This document shows positions 56,230-64,000 of a stretch of 64,000 nucleotides of DNA, piece by piece. This DNA comes from Paenibacillus polymyxa (lineage in GTDB: Bacteria; Bacillota; Bacilli; Paenibacillales; Paenibacillaceae), in contig NZ_CP015423.1 of assembly GCF_001719045.1 (NCBI RefSeq), forward strand, positions 930,001-994,000, given 5' to 3'. The position numbers were made by a program, and so were the translations under genes. The notes under the pieces are model-generated. The model searched no databases. It was not told the origin of the DNA and was given only the letters and a program-made list of their open reading frames with translations. Within the stretch, counting starts at the first letter, position 1. Each line of letters opens with the position of its first letter.

Positions 56230-56774
56230 CCTGATACACCACCTTTCTGATATTCCTGAAGTAGCCCTTGCAATTGCTGTCTTGCACGATATAAGTATGA
56301 CTTGACCGTATTTAGCGGCAAATCCAGAGAATCTGCAATCTCGTTATAGGAGAAATCCTGCAAATATCTTAAGACAATTACCGTCCGGTGGTGTTCCGGA
56401 AGCTGTTGTATAGCCTCACGAACATCCTGTGCCATGTAAGAGGTCAACACCTCGACCTCCACGTTTTGGGGATCGTTGAATATCATGTCGTGCTCGTCAA
56501 TGGAAACCGAGGGTTTCGTTCTTCTGAATTTGTCGATGCATATATTCGTTACAATGCGTTGGACCCAGGTTTTAAACTGCGCTTTTTCCTCATAAGAGTT
56601 AATTTTGGAATAGATCCGTATGAGGGCTTCTTGTGAAGCATCCATGGCGTCCTGCTCATTGTTTAGAATGTAATATGCCGTACGGTACACATGCTGTTCT
56701 ATCTCTCTTAATAGGGTAATGAGAGCGTCGCGATCGCCCGATTGAGCGGCTCGAATGAGTCCCTGCTCTACCAC
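56226..56774 (-). CDS. ECF-type RNA polymerase sigma factor, SigW-like
   Basis: Extracytoplasmic-function sigma factor. The 182-residue product has region 2 (AYYILNNEQDAMDASQEALI and FKTWVQRIVTNICIDKFRR) and region 4 (AIQQLPEHHRTVIVLRYLQ and YNEIADSLDLPLNTVKSYL). The start is GTG 56772-56774 with GAGAGGGGG seven bases upstream; an ATG 16 codons earlier would include this site. It is co-transcribed and coupled with its anti-sigma factor and preceded by an ECF-like promoter, so it is probably autoregulated. Whether it reads the yqeZ promoter in this window is an inference. Confidence 0.92.
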   Translation of the reverse strand: MVEQGLIRAAQSGDRDALITLLREIEQHVYRTAYYILNNEQDAMDASQEALIRIYSKINSYEEKAQFKTWVQRIVTNICIDKFRRTKPSVSIDEHDMIFNDPQNVEVEVLTSYMAQDVREAIQQLPEHHRTVIVLRYLQDFSYNEIADSLDLPLNTVKSYLYRARQQLQGLLQEYQKGGVSG

Positions 56775-56804
56775 AAAGGATCCCCCTCTCCCTGCAATAT
56801 TACA

Positions 56805-56831
56805 GACGTATCCATTTTGCAAATTGTTGCA
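56805..56831 (-). promoter_or_regulatory. ECF-like autoregulatory promoter of the sigma/anti-sigma operon
   Basis: Minus strand TGCAAC (56826-56831), 17 bases, CGTC (56805-56808), followed by the ribosome site and GTG within about 30 bases. Same spacing as the yqeZ promoter at 9561-9587. Confidence 0.6.
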
Positions 56832-56923
56832 GGATAGACGTCTGACACTAATTTTATTTTTTTAACAAAAAAAAATTATACCAAAAAGCCCAGAATCCCC
56901 AGCGTATCCTCCTTTAGAATAAC

Positions 56924-56951
56924 AGAAAAAGGGAAGGTAGTCACCTTCCCC
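56924..56951 (-). terminator. Terminator of the iron-siderophore binding protein gene
   Basis: GGGAAGGT (56931-56938) and ACCTTCCC (56943-56950) form a GC-rich hairpin with a four-base loop, followed by TTTTTC on the minus strand. Confidence 0.85.
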
Positions 56952-57003
56952 TAGCTCCTACATACATCTAAATGCTAGCCTATCGAGCTGCAGGATCATA
57001 TTG

Positions 57004-57993
57004 TTACTTCTTGGAAACCAAAAAATCAGATATGAGTTCTAATTGATAAGTCAGAGCAATCGGATCTTGAAAATAAAAATCGTCGATTGAGTATTGATAT
57101 ACTTTACCTGATTTAACGGCAGAAAGGTTCTTCCACACACTTTTAGATAAAATATCTTTTCCTTGGTCTGCTCCGTCGCCTCGGATACCCAACATTAAAA
57201 AATCGGCATCGCCCAGCATCTCCGGTAAAGCCTCTATTGAAATGCTGGCCCACCCCTTCTCGAACGCTGCCTTTTCTACCTTCTCAGGAGCATGAAGTCC
57301 CAGCTCATCATAAAGTATGGCTCCTCCACGTCCATAAGATTTTCCATATAGATATAATTCTTTTCCTGTAATCTCAAAAATAGCGATTTTTTTACCCGAA
57401 TCAATGACGTCAGACAAAGCCTGTTTCTTCTCAGCAATCTTGGTTGCAAAATCAGCCAAGCAATTCTTCGCTTCCTGCTCCTTGTTTAACACTTTGCCCA
57501 GCTCCATCAGACGATCCTTATACTGATATTTACCATATGGAATAAACACAGTAGGCGCTATTTTTTTCAGATTTTCATATGCTTTCTCATCATAGGTAAT
57601 GATCAGATCCGGCTTTAGGGTGATCACCTTTTCAAGGGACAATGCGGAGCTGTCACCGATATTTTCAACACCATTCAAGTATTTTTTATAATATGGAGCA
57701 TTAAATACGGTATCTGGAACCCCTACAGGTGTAATACCAAGTGCTAGCACATCACCTACATAATCACCGACTGCTACTACGACACGCTGGGGATGCTCAG
57801 GAAGGGTAATTGTACCTTTATCACTTTCATATGTACGTGTGGCAGCTTCATCTCTTGTTGACGTGGTCTGGGGAGCAGCAGATTGACCGCTTTCCGTTGC
57901 AGTCCCACCCCCACTTGTAGCGCATGCACTCAATACCAGCATTAAAGAAATAATGAACAAACAAGCTGATGCTCTAAATTTAAAATAACTCAC
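57004..57993 (-). CDS. Iron-siderophore ABC transporter substrate-binding lipoprotein
   Basis: Extracytoplasmic binding protein of the FecB/FhuD type (class III). The 329-residue product has a lipoprotein signal with lipobox LVLSAC near residue 25, followed by a Gly/Ser/Thr-rich linker. Two lobes follow with RVVVAVGDYVGDVLALGITP, LKPDLIITYDEKAYENLKKI and FLMLGIRGDGADQ. The start is GTG 57991-57993, six bases after GGGAGGA. No permease or ATPase genes are adjacent, so it must share a transporter encoded elsewhere. A Fur-box-like sequence lies immediately upstream, consistent with iron repression. Confidence 0.9.
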   Translation of the reverse strand: MSYFKFRASACLFIISLMLVLSACATSGGGTATESGQSAAPQTTSTRDEAATRTYESDKGTITLPEHPQRVVVAVGDYVGDVLALGITPVGVPDTVFNAPYYKKYLNGVENIGDSSALSLEKVITLKPDLIITYDEKAYENLKKIAPTVFIPYGKYQYKDRLMELGKVLNKEQEAKNCLADFATKIAEKKQALSDVIDSGKKIAIFEITGKELYLYGKSYGRGGAILYDELGLHAPEKVEKAAFEKGWASISIEALPEMLGDADFLMLGIRGDGADQGKDILSKSVWKNLSAVKSGKVYQYSIDDFYFQDPIALTYQLELISDFLVSKK

Positions 57994-58008
57994 AATATTC
58001 CTCCCGTT

Positions 58009-58027
58009 AATAATGATTCTCATTTTC
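58009..58027. promoter_or_regulatory. Fur box upstream of the iron-siderophore binding protein
   Basis: Nineteen bases match the canonical Fur box at 16 positions (minus-strand core ATGAGAATCATTATT), 15 bases before the GTG start and overlapping the likely transcription start region. Confidence 0.75.
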
Positions 58028-58092
58028 ATTACTCATATGATTCTATCAAAGCTTACAGCTACTGTCCATGCAGATTGGATTCAAAGCAAACA

Positions 58093-58112
58093 GCCCACTC
58101 CTGAGAGTGAGC
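58093..58112 (-). terminator. Probable terminator of comEC
   Basis: GCTCACTC and GAGTGGGC pair on the minus strand (one G-U) around TCAG and are followed by a T-rich stretch, just past the comEC stop. Confidence 0.55.
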
Positions 58113-58119
58113 ACCCGTT

Positions 58120-60834
58120 TTAGTATGTTGTTGTATTAGTATCTGTTTTGTACTGTTTGCGTTGGTAGCGCACACTCAGTTTTCCTTGCTGTGCTCGAAT
58201 CTGTATCTCTCCCATCGTATCTGTTCGATATATAGCAGAATCAACTGCCGATAAACGTTCCAATACCGCTTCATTCGGATGTCCGTAAGTATTGGTCGCA
58301 CCGACCGAAATAACGGATACTTTCGGTCGCCAGTAGGATAACCACTCTTCCGAGGTGGAATACTTGCTACCGTGATGTGCTATTTTCATGACATCTACAG
58401 CTTTCCCGACAGCCCCCGTTACTCCCTTATCTTTCACACTTGATGAAAAACGAGTTAATTCAGAGAGCAACGACGACTCTGCTGCATCATCCATATCTCC
58501 TGTGAACAAAAACGAGGCTCCCTCCATCTCTAATATCATGGCAACAGAGTAATGATTTTGCTCCTTCATAACAGGCAACTGCTCAGATTCGTCCTCCGGT
58601 AGCGTAAACGGATAGAGAAAGCGGATTTTCGTAGCCTGGTCTGGCTCCCATTCCATACTATGATGTGCACCGTACAGCTTAATCTGCTTGTCTAAAGCCG
58701 TGTTCAACAGCTTACGGAATGGGGCTTTATCTGTCAGGGTACCATTAAAAAACAAGGTAGATACGGGAATCTGGTCAAGCACAGCCTGTAGTCCTCCGGC
58801 ATGATCATGATCTCCGTGTGTTAAAATGACAGCGTCCAGCCGATGTACACCTCGTTGCTTTAGCAAGGGTACAATCGTATCTTCACCTACCTCGTAGGGA
58901 TCTGCGCGTTTGCGCCAAGCATTTTTCCCTGTAGCAAAGTCCATTGTACCCCCGCCATCTACCAAAATATGTTTCCCGCCCGGCGTGGTAATTAGAATGC
59001 TGTCACCTTGGCCCACATCCAGATATTGAACCACCCCCGTATTTCTCCCACCAGGAGATTGATAACCTGTATACAATATGCCAAGCCAGGCGATAACACT
59101 TAGAGCCAGTGCCAAATGACGATAACCATTCCACTGTCGACGCGCAAATTTCCCTGCTCCCTCAGGTTCATGAGCTATATTCAAAACAGCAGCCCATTCG
59201 GCAGAAGCCGCTAATCCCGTATACACGGGTGATGATATGGGCGTGGAATTCAAAACAGAATTATCGTCTGTTTGCCTGCGAGATGTCAGCCACGTTTTAA
59301 GCCAGTACAGAACACTATACAGAGCTGCGTAATACGCCATGACCCACAGGATGGAGGAAGACGGCCAAATACTCACATAAGCATCATCCACATTCAGCCA
59401 TTTCACTAGTAAAAAGGTTAAATCGTTCAATTGCTCTGCCGGCCACGCAAGAATACGAGCCCCATCCCCCCACAAAAAGGAAAGCCCCATCGCCACCGTA
59501 CCTATCGGAAGCACGATATATGTAATAAGGGGTACAAGCACAAAATTGGCCGCAAGTGATAACAGCGAAAATTGATTAAAGTAGAATACCGTCATTGGAA
59601 ACGAAACAAGCTGTGCCGTAATTGTAATCGCAACCTCACCTCCGATTAGGAAAGGCCATTTGGCGAAAAACGGCTTCATAAGCGGCATATAAATGAGCAA
59701 CCCACCTGTCACCAAAAAGGAAAGCTGAAAGCTGACGCTAAGTAGATAATATGGATTCCAAATCAGCATGAGCAACGCGGATATACTTAAAATATTAAGT
59801 CCGTCTTTGAGCACACCTCGTCGGGCTGCAAACAAGCCGATCATCGCCATAATTCCCGCCCTCACAACAGAGGGAGAAGCACCTGTCAGCAGGACATAAG
59901 CCGGAATGAGTATCAAAACGACTGTAAGAGATGTCTCGCGGCTAACTCTTAGTAGCTTGAGTAAATATAATAGTGTAGCTGCATATACCGCCACATGCAT
60001 GCCCGATATTGCTAAAATATGCGTTAAACCAAGCTTCGTAAACTCGTTATACGTTGCTGGGTCCAACTCATCTGTTACTCCAAGCACCAGTCCTTTCATA
60101 TATCCTGCGTGATGAAGTGATGTAAATGCCGATTCCATTCTCTGCCCTAGTTGCTCCCTTAGCTGATCATTCCATCTGAACAAAGTGTAGCGGTTCCACA
60201 GTGAAGCCTCCTGCTTCTGTAACGAGGCTGCTCCATCGCCTTTGAAAAGCCAGTGGATTTCCTGTGTGTGCAGGTATTCACTATAATCAAAGCTACCAAA
60301 GTTCCCCGCTTTTGTAGGAGCCTTTAAGGTGCCACGCAGTACGACTGCATCTCCACGTTGCCACGCTGCCGCAAGTTGCTGTTCCTGCTTGGCAGCCAAC
60401 TTGATATGAACAATGACCTGTTCAGAAATTGGTGTACGATTCTCGTCCTTTTTCGAATGACTTCCGTAGTGATTGATTGAGGTGACTCTCATCTCAAACT
60501 GTGTTCGATCACCATCTACCTGTACTTCAGAAGCGATAAGCCCTGCTACTTGAACAGGCATGTCTTCCACCATAGAAGACGATACATGAAGAGCATCGGG
60601 AATACTGCTAACATTATGCGTATCATGCCAAAACCAATGAAATCCACCACCGCTGAATGCAAGCCAAAGTAATACCATATGCCGGATGGGGATTTTCATC
60701 CATAAAGCTATAAGCGGAAAGATCAGGGTAACCCCCGCCCAGAGGAACAAAAGCATATGTCCAGAATACAGACATGCTCCCGCACTTCCTGTAATCCAAC
60801 AAACAGTAAGGGTCAATATAGGTCTAGTTAACAC
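58120..60834 (-). CDS. comEC: DNA internalisation competence protein ComEC/Rec2
   Basis: Membrane channel for single-stranded DNA uptake in natural transformation. The product (about 904 residues) has an N-terminal cluster of helices with an OB-fold insertion and the Competence domain (ITHILAISGMHVAVYAATLL region, with further helices to about residue 560). The C-terminal metallo-beta-lactamase domain carries VILTHGDHDHAGGLQ, FTGDMD and MKIAHHGSKYSTS. The start is uncertain: an ATG at 60918 lies in the loop of an intrinsic terminator, so I use the GTG at 60832-60834, which gives the short N-terminus usual before the first helix but has no good ribosome site. Confidence 0.92.
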   Translation of the reverse strand: MLTRPILTLTVCWITGSAGACLYSGHMLLFLWAGVTLIFPLIALWMKIPIRHMVLLWLAFSGGGFHWFWHDTHNVSSIPDALHVSSSMVEDMPVQVAGLIASEVQVDGDRTQFEMRVTSINHYGSHSKKDENRTPISEQVIVHIKLAAKQEQQLAAAWQRGDAVVLRGTLKAPTKAGNFGSFDYSEYLHTQEIHWLFKGDGAASLQKQEASLWNRYTLFRWNDQLREQLGQRMESAFTSLHHAGYMKGLVLGVTDELDPATYNEFTKLGLTHILAISGMHVAVYAATLLYLLKLLRVSRETSLTVVLILIPAYVLLTGASPSVVRAGIMAMIGLFAARRGVLKDGLNILSISALLMLIWNPYYLLSVSFQLSFLVTGGLLIYMPLMKPFFAKWPFLIGGEVAITITAQLVSFPMTVFYFNQFSLLSLAANFVLVPLITYIVLPIGTVAMGLSFLWGDGARILAWPAEQLNDLTFLLVKWLNVDDAYVSIWPSSSILWVMAYYAALYSVLYWLKTWLTSRRQTDDNSVLNSTPISSPVYTGLAASAEWAAVLNIAHEPEGAGKFARRQWNGYRHLALALSVIAWLGILYTGYQSPGGRNTGVVQYLDVGQGDSILITTPGGKHILVDGGGTMDFATGKNAWRKRADPYEVGEDTIVPLLKQRGVHRLDAVILTHGDHDHAGGLQAVLDQIPVSTLFFNGTLTDKAPFRKLLNTALDKQIKLYGAHHSMEWEPDQATKIRFLYPFTLPEDESEQLPVMKEQNHYSVAMILEMEGASFLFTGDMDDAAESSLLSELTRFSSSVKDKGVTGAVGKAVDVMKIAHHGSKYSTSEEWLSYWRPKVSVISVGATNTYGHPNEAVLERLSAVDSAIYRTDTMGEIQIRAQQGKLSVRYQRKQYKTDTNTTTY

Positions 60835-60890
60835 AAGCTTAGCTTGAATACAATCACCTTCCGGTAGCAAACATTGCTTTCTGTCCAAAA

Positions 60891-60940
60891 AACACAAAAC
60901 AAAAAGAACCTCTGACAAAATAGCATTCGTCAGAGGTTCT
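60891..60940 (-). terminator. Intrinsic terminator between comEB and comEC
   Basis: AGAACCTCTGAC and GTCAGAGGTTCT (60929-60940 with 60905-60916) pair perfectly over 12 bases around a 12-base loop, followed by TTTTTG on the minus strand. It lies 16 bases past the comEB stop and would limit read-through into comEC. Confidence 0.85.
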
Positions 60941-60955
60941 TCCTCGTTTACTTTT

Positions 60956-61474
60956 TTAATTCATTACATCCATCAGCGTTTCTTTTGGTGGATGATAGGT
61001 TTTCAGCATACGAAAGGCGATTCCCTTTTCCTCCATCATAGCACGAACCTTGTCGGCATCTTTGGGATAAGGTCGGTGGTATACAATCTCCACAATACCG
61101 CTGTTCGCCAACATATTGGCACATGTCCAGCATGGCTGGTCGGTGACATATACTGAAGAGCCTTCACGATCAATTCGGTCAGTAAACAGCAGCAGGTTCT
61201 GCTCCGCATGAATAGTGCGAATACAACGCTGCTTCTTAACCATTTCCTCGCGCCCATCACGGTGAACGACCTCATACTCCTCTGAGATCATGCAGCCTGC
61301 CTCAGAACAGTCAGGTACCCCGGATGGTGCTCCATTATAGGCCGTCCCCAAAAGCTTTTTACCTTGTACAAGTACGGCTCCAACATGACGCCGCGCACAG
61401 CGCGAACGGGTGGATACCATATAAGCGATATCCATGAAATAGGTGTCCCAGTCCTTGCGTACATCTGCACTCAT
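60956..61474 (-). CDS. comEB: Deoxycytidylate (dCMP) deaminase ComEB
   Basis: Zinc-dependent dCMP deaminase, encoded in the comE operon although not required for transformation in Bacillus. The 172-residue product has the zinc motif TIHAEQNLLL and DQPCWTCANML (HAE and PCxxC) and an N-terminal WDTYFMDIAYMVSTRSRCARR typical of dCMP deaminases. An additional Cys cluster (DCSEAGC) matches the second structural zinc site of the family. The ATG at 61472-61474 stands nine bases from GGGAG and is preferred over one two codons upstream. Confidence 0.94.
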   Translation of the reverse strand: MSADVRKDWDTYFMDIAYMVSTRSRCARRHVGAVLVQGKKLLGTAYNGAPSGVPDCSEAGCMISEEYEVVHRDGREEMVKKQRCIRTIHAEQNLLLFTDRIDREGSSVYVTDQPCWTCANMLANSGIVEIVYHRPYPKDADKVRAMMEEKGIAFRMLKTYHPPKETLMDVMN

Positions 61475-61562
61475 TTCCATCTCTCCCGTATAAACAAGTT
61501 AAAACGTAAACCATATCCGCTACCGCCGTTCTCAGGACCTGTACATTATAATCTTATATAAG

Positions 61563-62210
61563 TTACAAACTGACATACGGCTTCATTTTAGCCAACATTT
61601 TAGCTCCGATTCCCTTTACATGATCCAAATCGTTCACACGTTTGAACGCCCCGTGCTGATTACGGTAGTTCAGTATAGCCTCGGCTTTTTTAGCCCCAAC
61701 CCCTGGTAATTCCATTAACTCAGCAGCAGTCGCCGTGTTAATGTTTACCTTTTTTTCGCCGGAATCGGGTGTAGTAACTGAATCACTTACCGTATTGGTC
61801 CTACTCGTCGTTGCACCACTCGAACTGACAATACCTGTGTCTGAGCTCGGATTCGCAACACCTGACTGCTTTACGGTACTTGAATTTCCCGCAATAGAGT
61901 TTTCGCTCACAGCAGCAGATACACTAGTAGAAATCTGCACAGTATCACGTTTCACATTGTCAGCGGCTTCGGCATTCCTACTGCGCTCAGCTTTGTCTGA
62001 AGGTTCTTTTACACCAGGCTTTTTCTGGGCGTAGTCACTGCTGCGCTGCGACTCATTTGGCTCTGTCTCCATCGCCACAGCCTTCTCCACCTTATGGTTA
62101 AGTAAAGTCCACTCTTCTTGCGGCTCAGAGCGCTGTCCTCCGGCAAATAAAATAAGTCCACTCCCGATTACAGCAAGCGTTATCGCTGTTCCTGTCCATA
62201 CACGTTTCAT
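61563..62210 (-). CDS. comEA: Competence protein ComEA (DNA receptor)
   Basis: Membrane-anchored double-stranded-DNA receptor for transformation. The 215-residue product has an N-terminal anchor (about residues 6-24, TGTAITLAVIGSGLILFAG), a long Ser/Thr/Asn-rich linker (about 60-150) and a C-terminal helix-hairpin-helix domain (INTATAAELMELPGVGAKKA and HVKGIGAKMLAKMKPYVSL). The SLBB-like domain of Bacillus ComEA is not visible, the linker taking its place. The ATG at 62208-62210 directly precedes the anchor; an open frame 41 codons longer lacks a ribosome site. The divergent gap up to 62505 shows no clear promoter. Confidence 0.92.
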   Translation of the reverse strand: MKRVWTGTAITLAVIGSGLILFAGGQRSEPQEEWTLLNHKVEKAVAMETEPNESQRSSDYAQKKPGVKEPSDKAERSRNAEAADNVKRDTVQISTSVSAAVSENSIAGNSSTVKQSGVANPSSDTGIVSSSGATTSRTNTVSDSVTTPDSGEKKVNINTATAAELMELPGVGAKKAEAILNYRNQHGAFKRVNDLDHVKGIGAKMLAKMKPYVSL

Positions 62211-62505
62211 TTCCGTATCGTCCCCTACTTCACATGGATATCGGGAAATTGAGCCGACTGAAAACACCGTCTCAATCAAACAGAGCAAGTCTGCCCAATT
62301 CCCGTTAAACCGGAGGGTGCAAACAACCTCCATACGGTCTCGCTGTGAGCATTTTCACAAAAAAGTGGTACGACCCCGGGGACGATCTAACATGCTCAGA
62401 CATAAAATTCGTCATGTCGGCCAAGACCAGGCGCATACACTAAGAAGAATGACAGCTGACAGCACAGCGTCTATACCGCAAAGTATGAAAGGAGGACGTT
62501 GAACA

Positions 62506-63351
62506 ATGAAAGTTGGATTTATCGGGACTGGCAGCATGGGAAGTCTGCTAATTGAGTCTTTTATTAATTCTAACGCACTCAAGCCGCAGCAAATATCAGC
62601 AAGCAATCGAACGCATTCCAAGGTAACCGAGCTAGCCCGTCGCTATCCAGGTTTGCATGCAGCCCAAAGCAACCGTGAAACGGCAGCGGAAAGCGATGTT
62701 CTGTTTATCTGTGTGAAGCCGCTGGAATCAAAAGCCGTAACGGATGAAATACGCAACGTCATTACAGAAGAGCAAATCGTCGTATCTATCACAAGCCCGG
62801 TGCAGATTCGTATTTTGGAGCATGCACTGAAAGCCAAAGTGTCCAAAATTATTCCAAGTATCACCCACCAAGTGGGCAGCGGAGCCTCGCTGTGCATCCA
62901 TGGAAGCCGGATTACAGAGGAGGATCGCACCCTTCTGGAAGAGCTTATGTCCCACATCAGCAGGCCGATTCGGGTTAAAGAATCTTATACTCGGATCACG
63001 TCGGATTTTTCGAGTTGTGGTCCTGCTTTCTTGGCCTTTTTTATGGACCAGTGGATTCAAGCCGCAGTTCAAGCTACAGGTATAGACCGTACGGAGCTAT
63101 GCGCCCTGGCCGGTGAAATGATCATCGGCACTGGAAAGCTGCTCACGGAAGGCGGGATGACACCAGCCGAGTTACAGGCCAGAGTGGCGGTTCCCGGAGG
63201 TATTACCGCCGAAGCTCTCGCATTGTTGGACATCAGCCTGCATAGCGTCTTTCCCGAGCTGATACAGGCCACGCACAACAAGTATGAAGAGGACATGCAA
63301 AAGGTAGATGTCTCCTTCGGCTTAAAGCCGATTAACCGGCAACAATATTAA
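62506..63351 (+). CDS. comER: Late competence protein ComER (pyrroline-5-carboxylate reductase family)
   Basis: ProC-like NAD(P)-binding protein, divergent to comEA as in Bacillus; its function is not established. The 281-residue product begins MKVGFIGTGSMGSLLIESF (Rossmann GxGxMG), has DVLFICVKPLESKAVTDEI, and a C-terminal dimerisation part with RVAVPGGITAEALALLD that matches the P5C reductase signature region. GAAAGGAGG precedes the ATG. Its last 20 bases overlap the convergent leuS gene. Confidence 0.93.
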   Translation: MKVGFIGTGSMGSLLIESFINSNALKPQQISASNRTHSKVTELARRYPGLHAAQSNRETAAESDVLFICVKPLESKAVTDEIRNVITEEQIVVSITSPVQIRILEHALKAKVSKIIPSITHQVGSGASLCIHGSRITEEDRTLLEELMSHISRPIRVKESYTRITSDFSSCGPAFLAFFMDQWIQAAVQATGIDRTELCALAGEMIIGTGKLLTEGGMTPAELQARVAVPGGITAEALALLDISLHSVFPELIQATHNKYEEDMQKVDVSFGLKPINRQQY

Positions 63352-64000
63352 CCAGCTTACCTGGAACAGCAATTACCTTGCGGATCGTTTTGCCGGCCAG
63401 TGCCTGCTGAACATTGTCCAACGACACAGCGAATGCCTCCATCGCTTTAGCATCAAGGTCCTTAGCAATCGTTGCACGCTGTACGATTTTACCATTTACT
63501 TGCACAACAATTTCCACTTCGGCGTCCACCGTCCACGCTTCATCATAAGCAGGCCAAGCCGCGTAGGTAATGCTATCATTGTGCCCCAGCAGCTGCCACA
63601 ATTCCTCAGCCAGATGGGGTGCAAGCGGCGACAGCATTTGCACGAAGTTTTCCATTGCTGCACGCGGCAGAAGGTCTGCTTTGTATGCATCGTTGGTGAA
63701 GATCATCAGCTGGCTGATCGCTGTATTGAAGCGCAGCGCATCCAGATCTTCGGTTACTTTTTTCAGCGTTTTATGCCAAGTACGATTGAACTCATCGCTA
63801 CCGCCGTCATTTGTAATTTTATCATTCAGGCTACCATCCTCGGAAACAAACAGGCGCCATACGCGGGACAGAAAACGATGTGCTCCCTCTACCCCATTCT
63901 CATTCCATGGCTTGGTCGCTTCCAGCGGCCCCATAAACATCTCATAAATACGCAGCGTATCGGCGCCAAACGTATTGACAATATCATCAGGATTAATGAC
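63332..64000 (-). CDS. leuS: Leucyl-tRNA synthetase (C-terminal part; start outside the window)
   Basis: Class I aminoacyl-tRNA synthetase charging leucine. The minus strand from the window edge encodes VINPDDIVNTFGADTLRIYE, MFMGPLEATKPWNENGVEG, the anticodon-binding domain with SQLMIFTNDAYKADLLPRAA and LSPLAPHLAEELWQLLGH, and the C-terminal QVNGKIVQRATIAKDL domain ending in KLVNIVAG. Only about 222 residues of a normal ~810 are inside. The catalytic core and any T-box leader lie beyond base 64000. Its 3' end overlaps comER tail to tail. Confidence 0.97.
   Translation of the reverse strand, partial: VINPDDIVNTFGADTLRIYEMFMGPLEATKPWNENGVEGAHRFLSRVWRLFVSEDGSLNDKITNDGGSDEFNRTWHKTLKKVTEDLDALRFNTAISQLMIFTNDAYKADLLPRAAMENFVQMLSPLAPHLAEELWQLLGHNDSITYAAWPAYDEAWTVDAEVEIVVQVNGKIVQRATIAKDLDAKAMEAFAVSLDNVQQALAGKTIRKVIAVPGKLVNIVAG

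Noticed and set aside
60835..60918. ATG at 60918 as comEC start
   Set aside because: It is inside the loop of an intrinsic terminator and adds residues not expected before the first ComEC helix; mentioned as uncertain rather than used.

Overview
The window comes from the chromosome of an endospore-forming, naturally competent Firmicute. The gene order leuS / comER / comEA-comEB-comEC / holA / rpsT / gpr-spoIIP-yqxA-lepA-hemW / hrcA-grpE-dnaK-dnaJ / prmA-rsmE-mtaB / rpsU-yqeY / yqeZ-floA / yqfC-yqfD-phoH-pgpH is the classic Bacillus-type block. The extra M50 peptidase beside prmA, an addB-addA-sbcD-sbcC cluster set into the block, and the overall protein flavour suggest Paenibacillus, probably near P. 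polymyxa. The species is inference. Almost every gene is on the minus strand, so the text below reads from right to left.

Right end (64000-52900): the 3' end of leuS, plus-strand comER, and the divergent comEA-comEB-comEC DNA-uptake genes. An intrinsic terminator separates comEB from comEC. Next come a Fur-box-preceded iron-siderophore binding lipoprotein, an ECF sigma factor with its zinc-binding membrane anti-sigma factor behind an ECF-like promoter, holA, and plus-strand rpsT divergent from gpr.

Middle (52900-29000): gpr behind a sigma-G/F-like promoter, then spoIIP, yqxA, lepA, hemW and a GNAT acetyltransferase. The CIRCE-controlled hrcA-grpE-dnaK-dnaJ operon follows. A 7 kb block then breaks the usual dnaJ-prmA link; it carries a malate utilisation locus (malK-malR-maeN-malic enzyme), two small proteins of the mae/yfhD area and an unknown plus-strand gene with a mother-cell-like -10. 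After it come prmA, the M50 peptidase, rsmE, mtaB and a Nudix hydrolase.

Left (29000-1): a plus-strand Na/Pi symporter (yqeW type), rlmI, the double-strand-break repair operon addB-addA-sbcD-sbcC behind a candidate LexA box, a Tyr/Pro-rich small protein, a MocR-type regulator, a HIT protein, rpsU-yqeY, the yqeZ-floA membrane-stress operon behind an ECF-like promoter, an APC permease, and the yqfC-yqfD-phoH-pgpH sporulation/c-di-AMP operon.

I found no rRNA, tRNA, transposase, prophage or CRISPR array. The most unusual signals are non-coding. Two dispersed intergenic elements (27241-27393 and 47641-47793) share conserved single-stranded blocks while their stems differ in sequence but stay complementary. 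A second family (two tandem copies at 4209-4329, one at 41011-41070, a fragment near 1641-1680) has a conserved loop on unlike stems, joined to a small GCAGC hairpin. Both patterns look like structured RNAs or hairpin mobile repeats rather than simple duplications.
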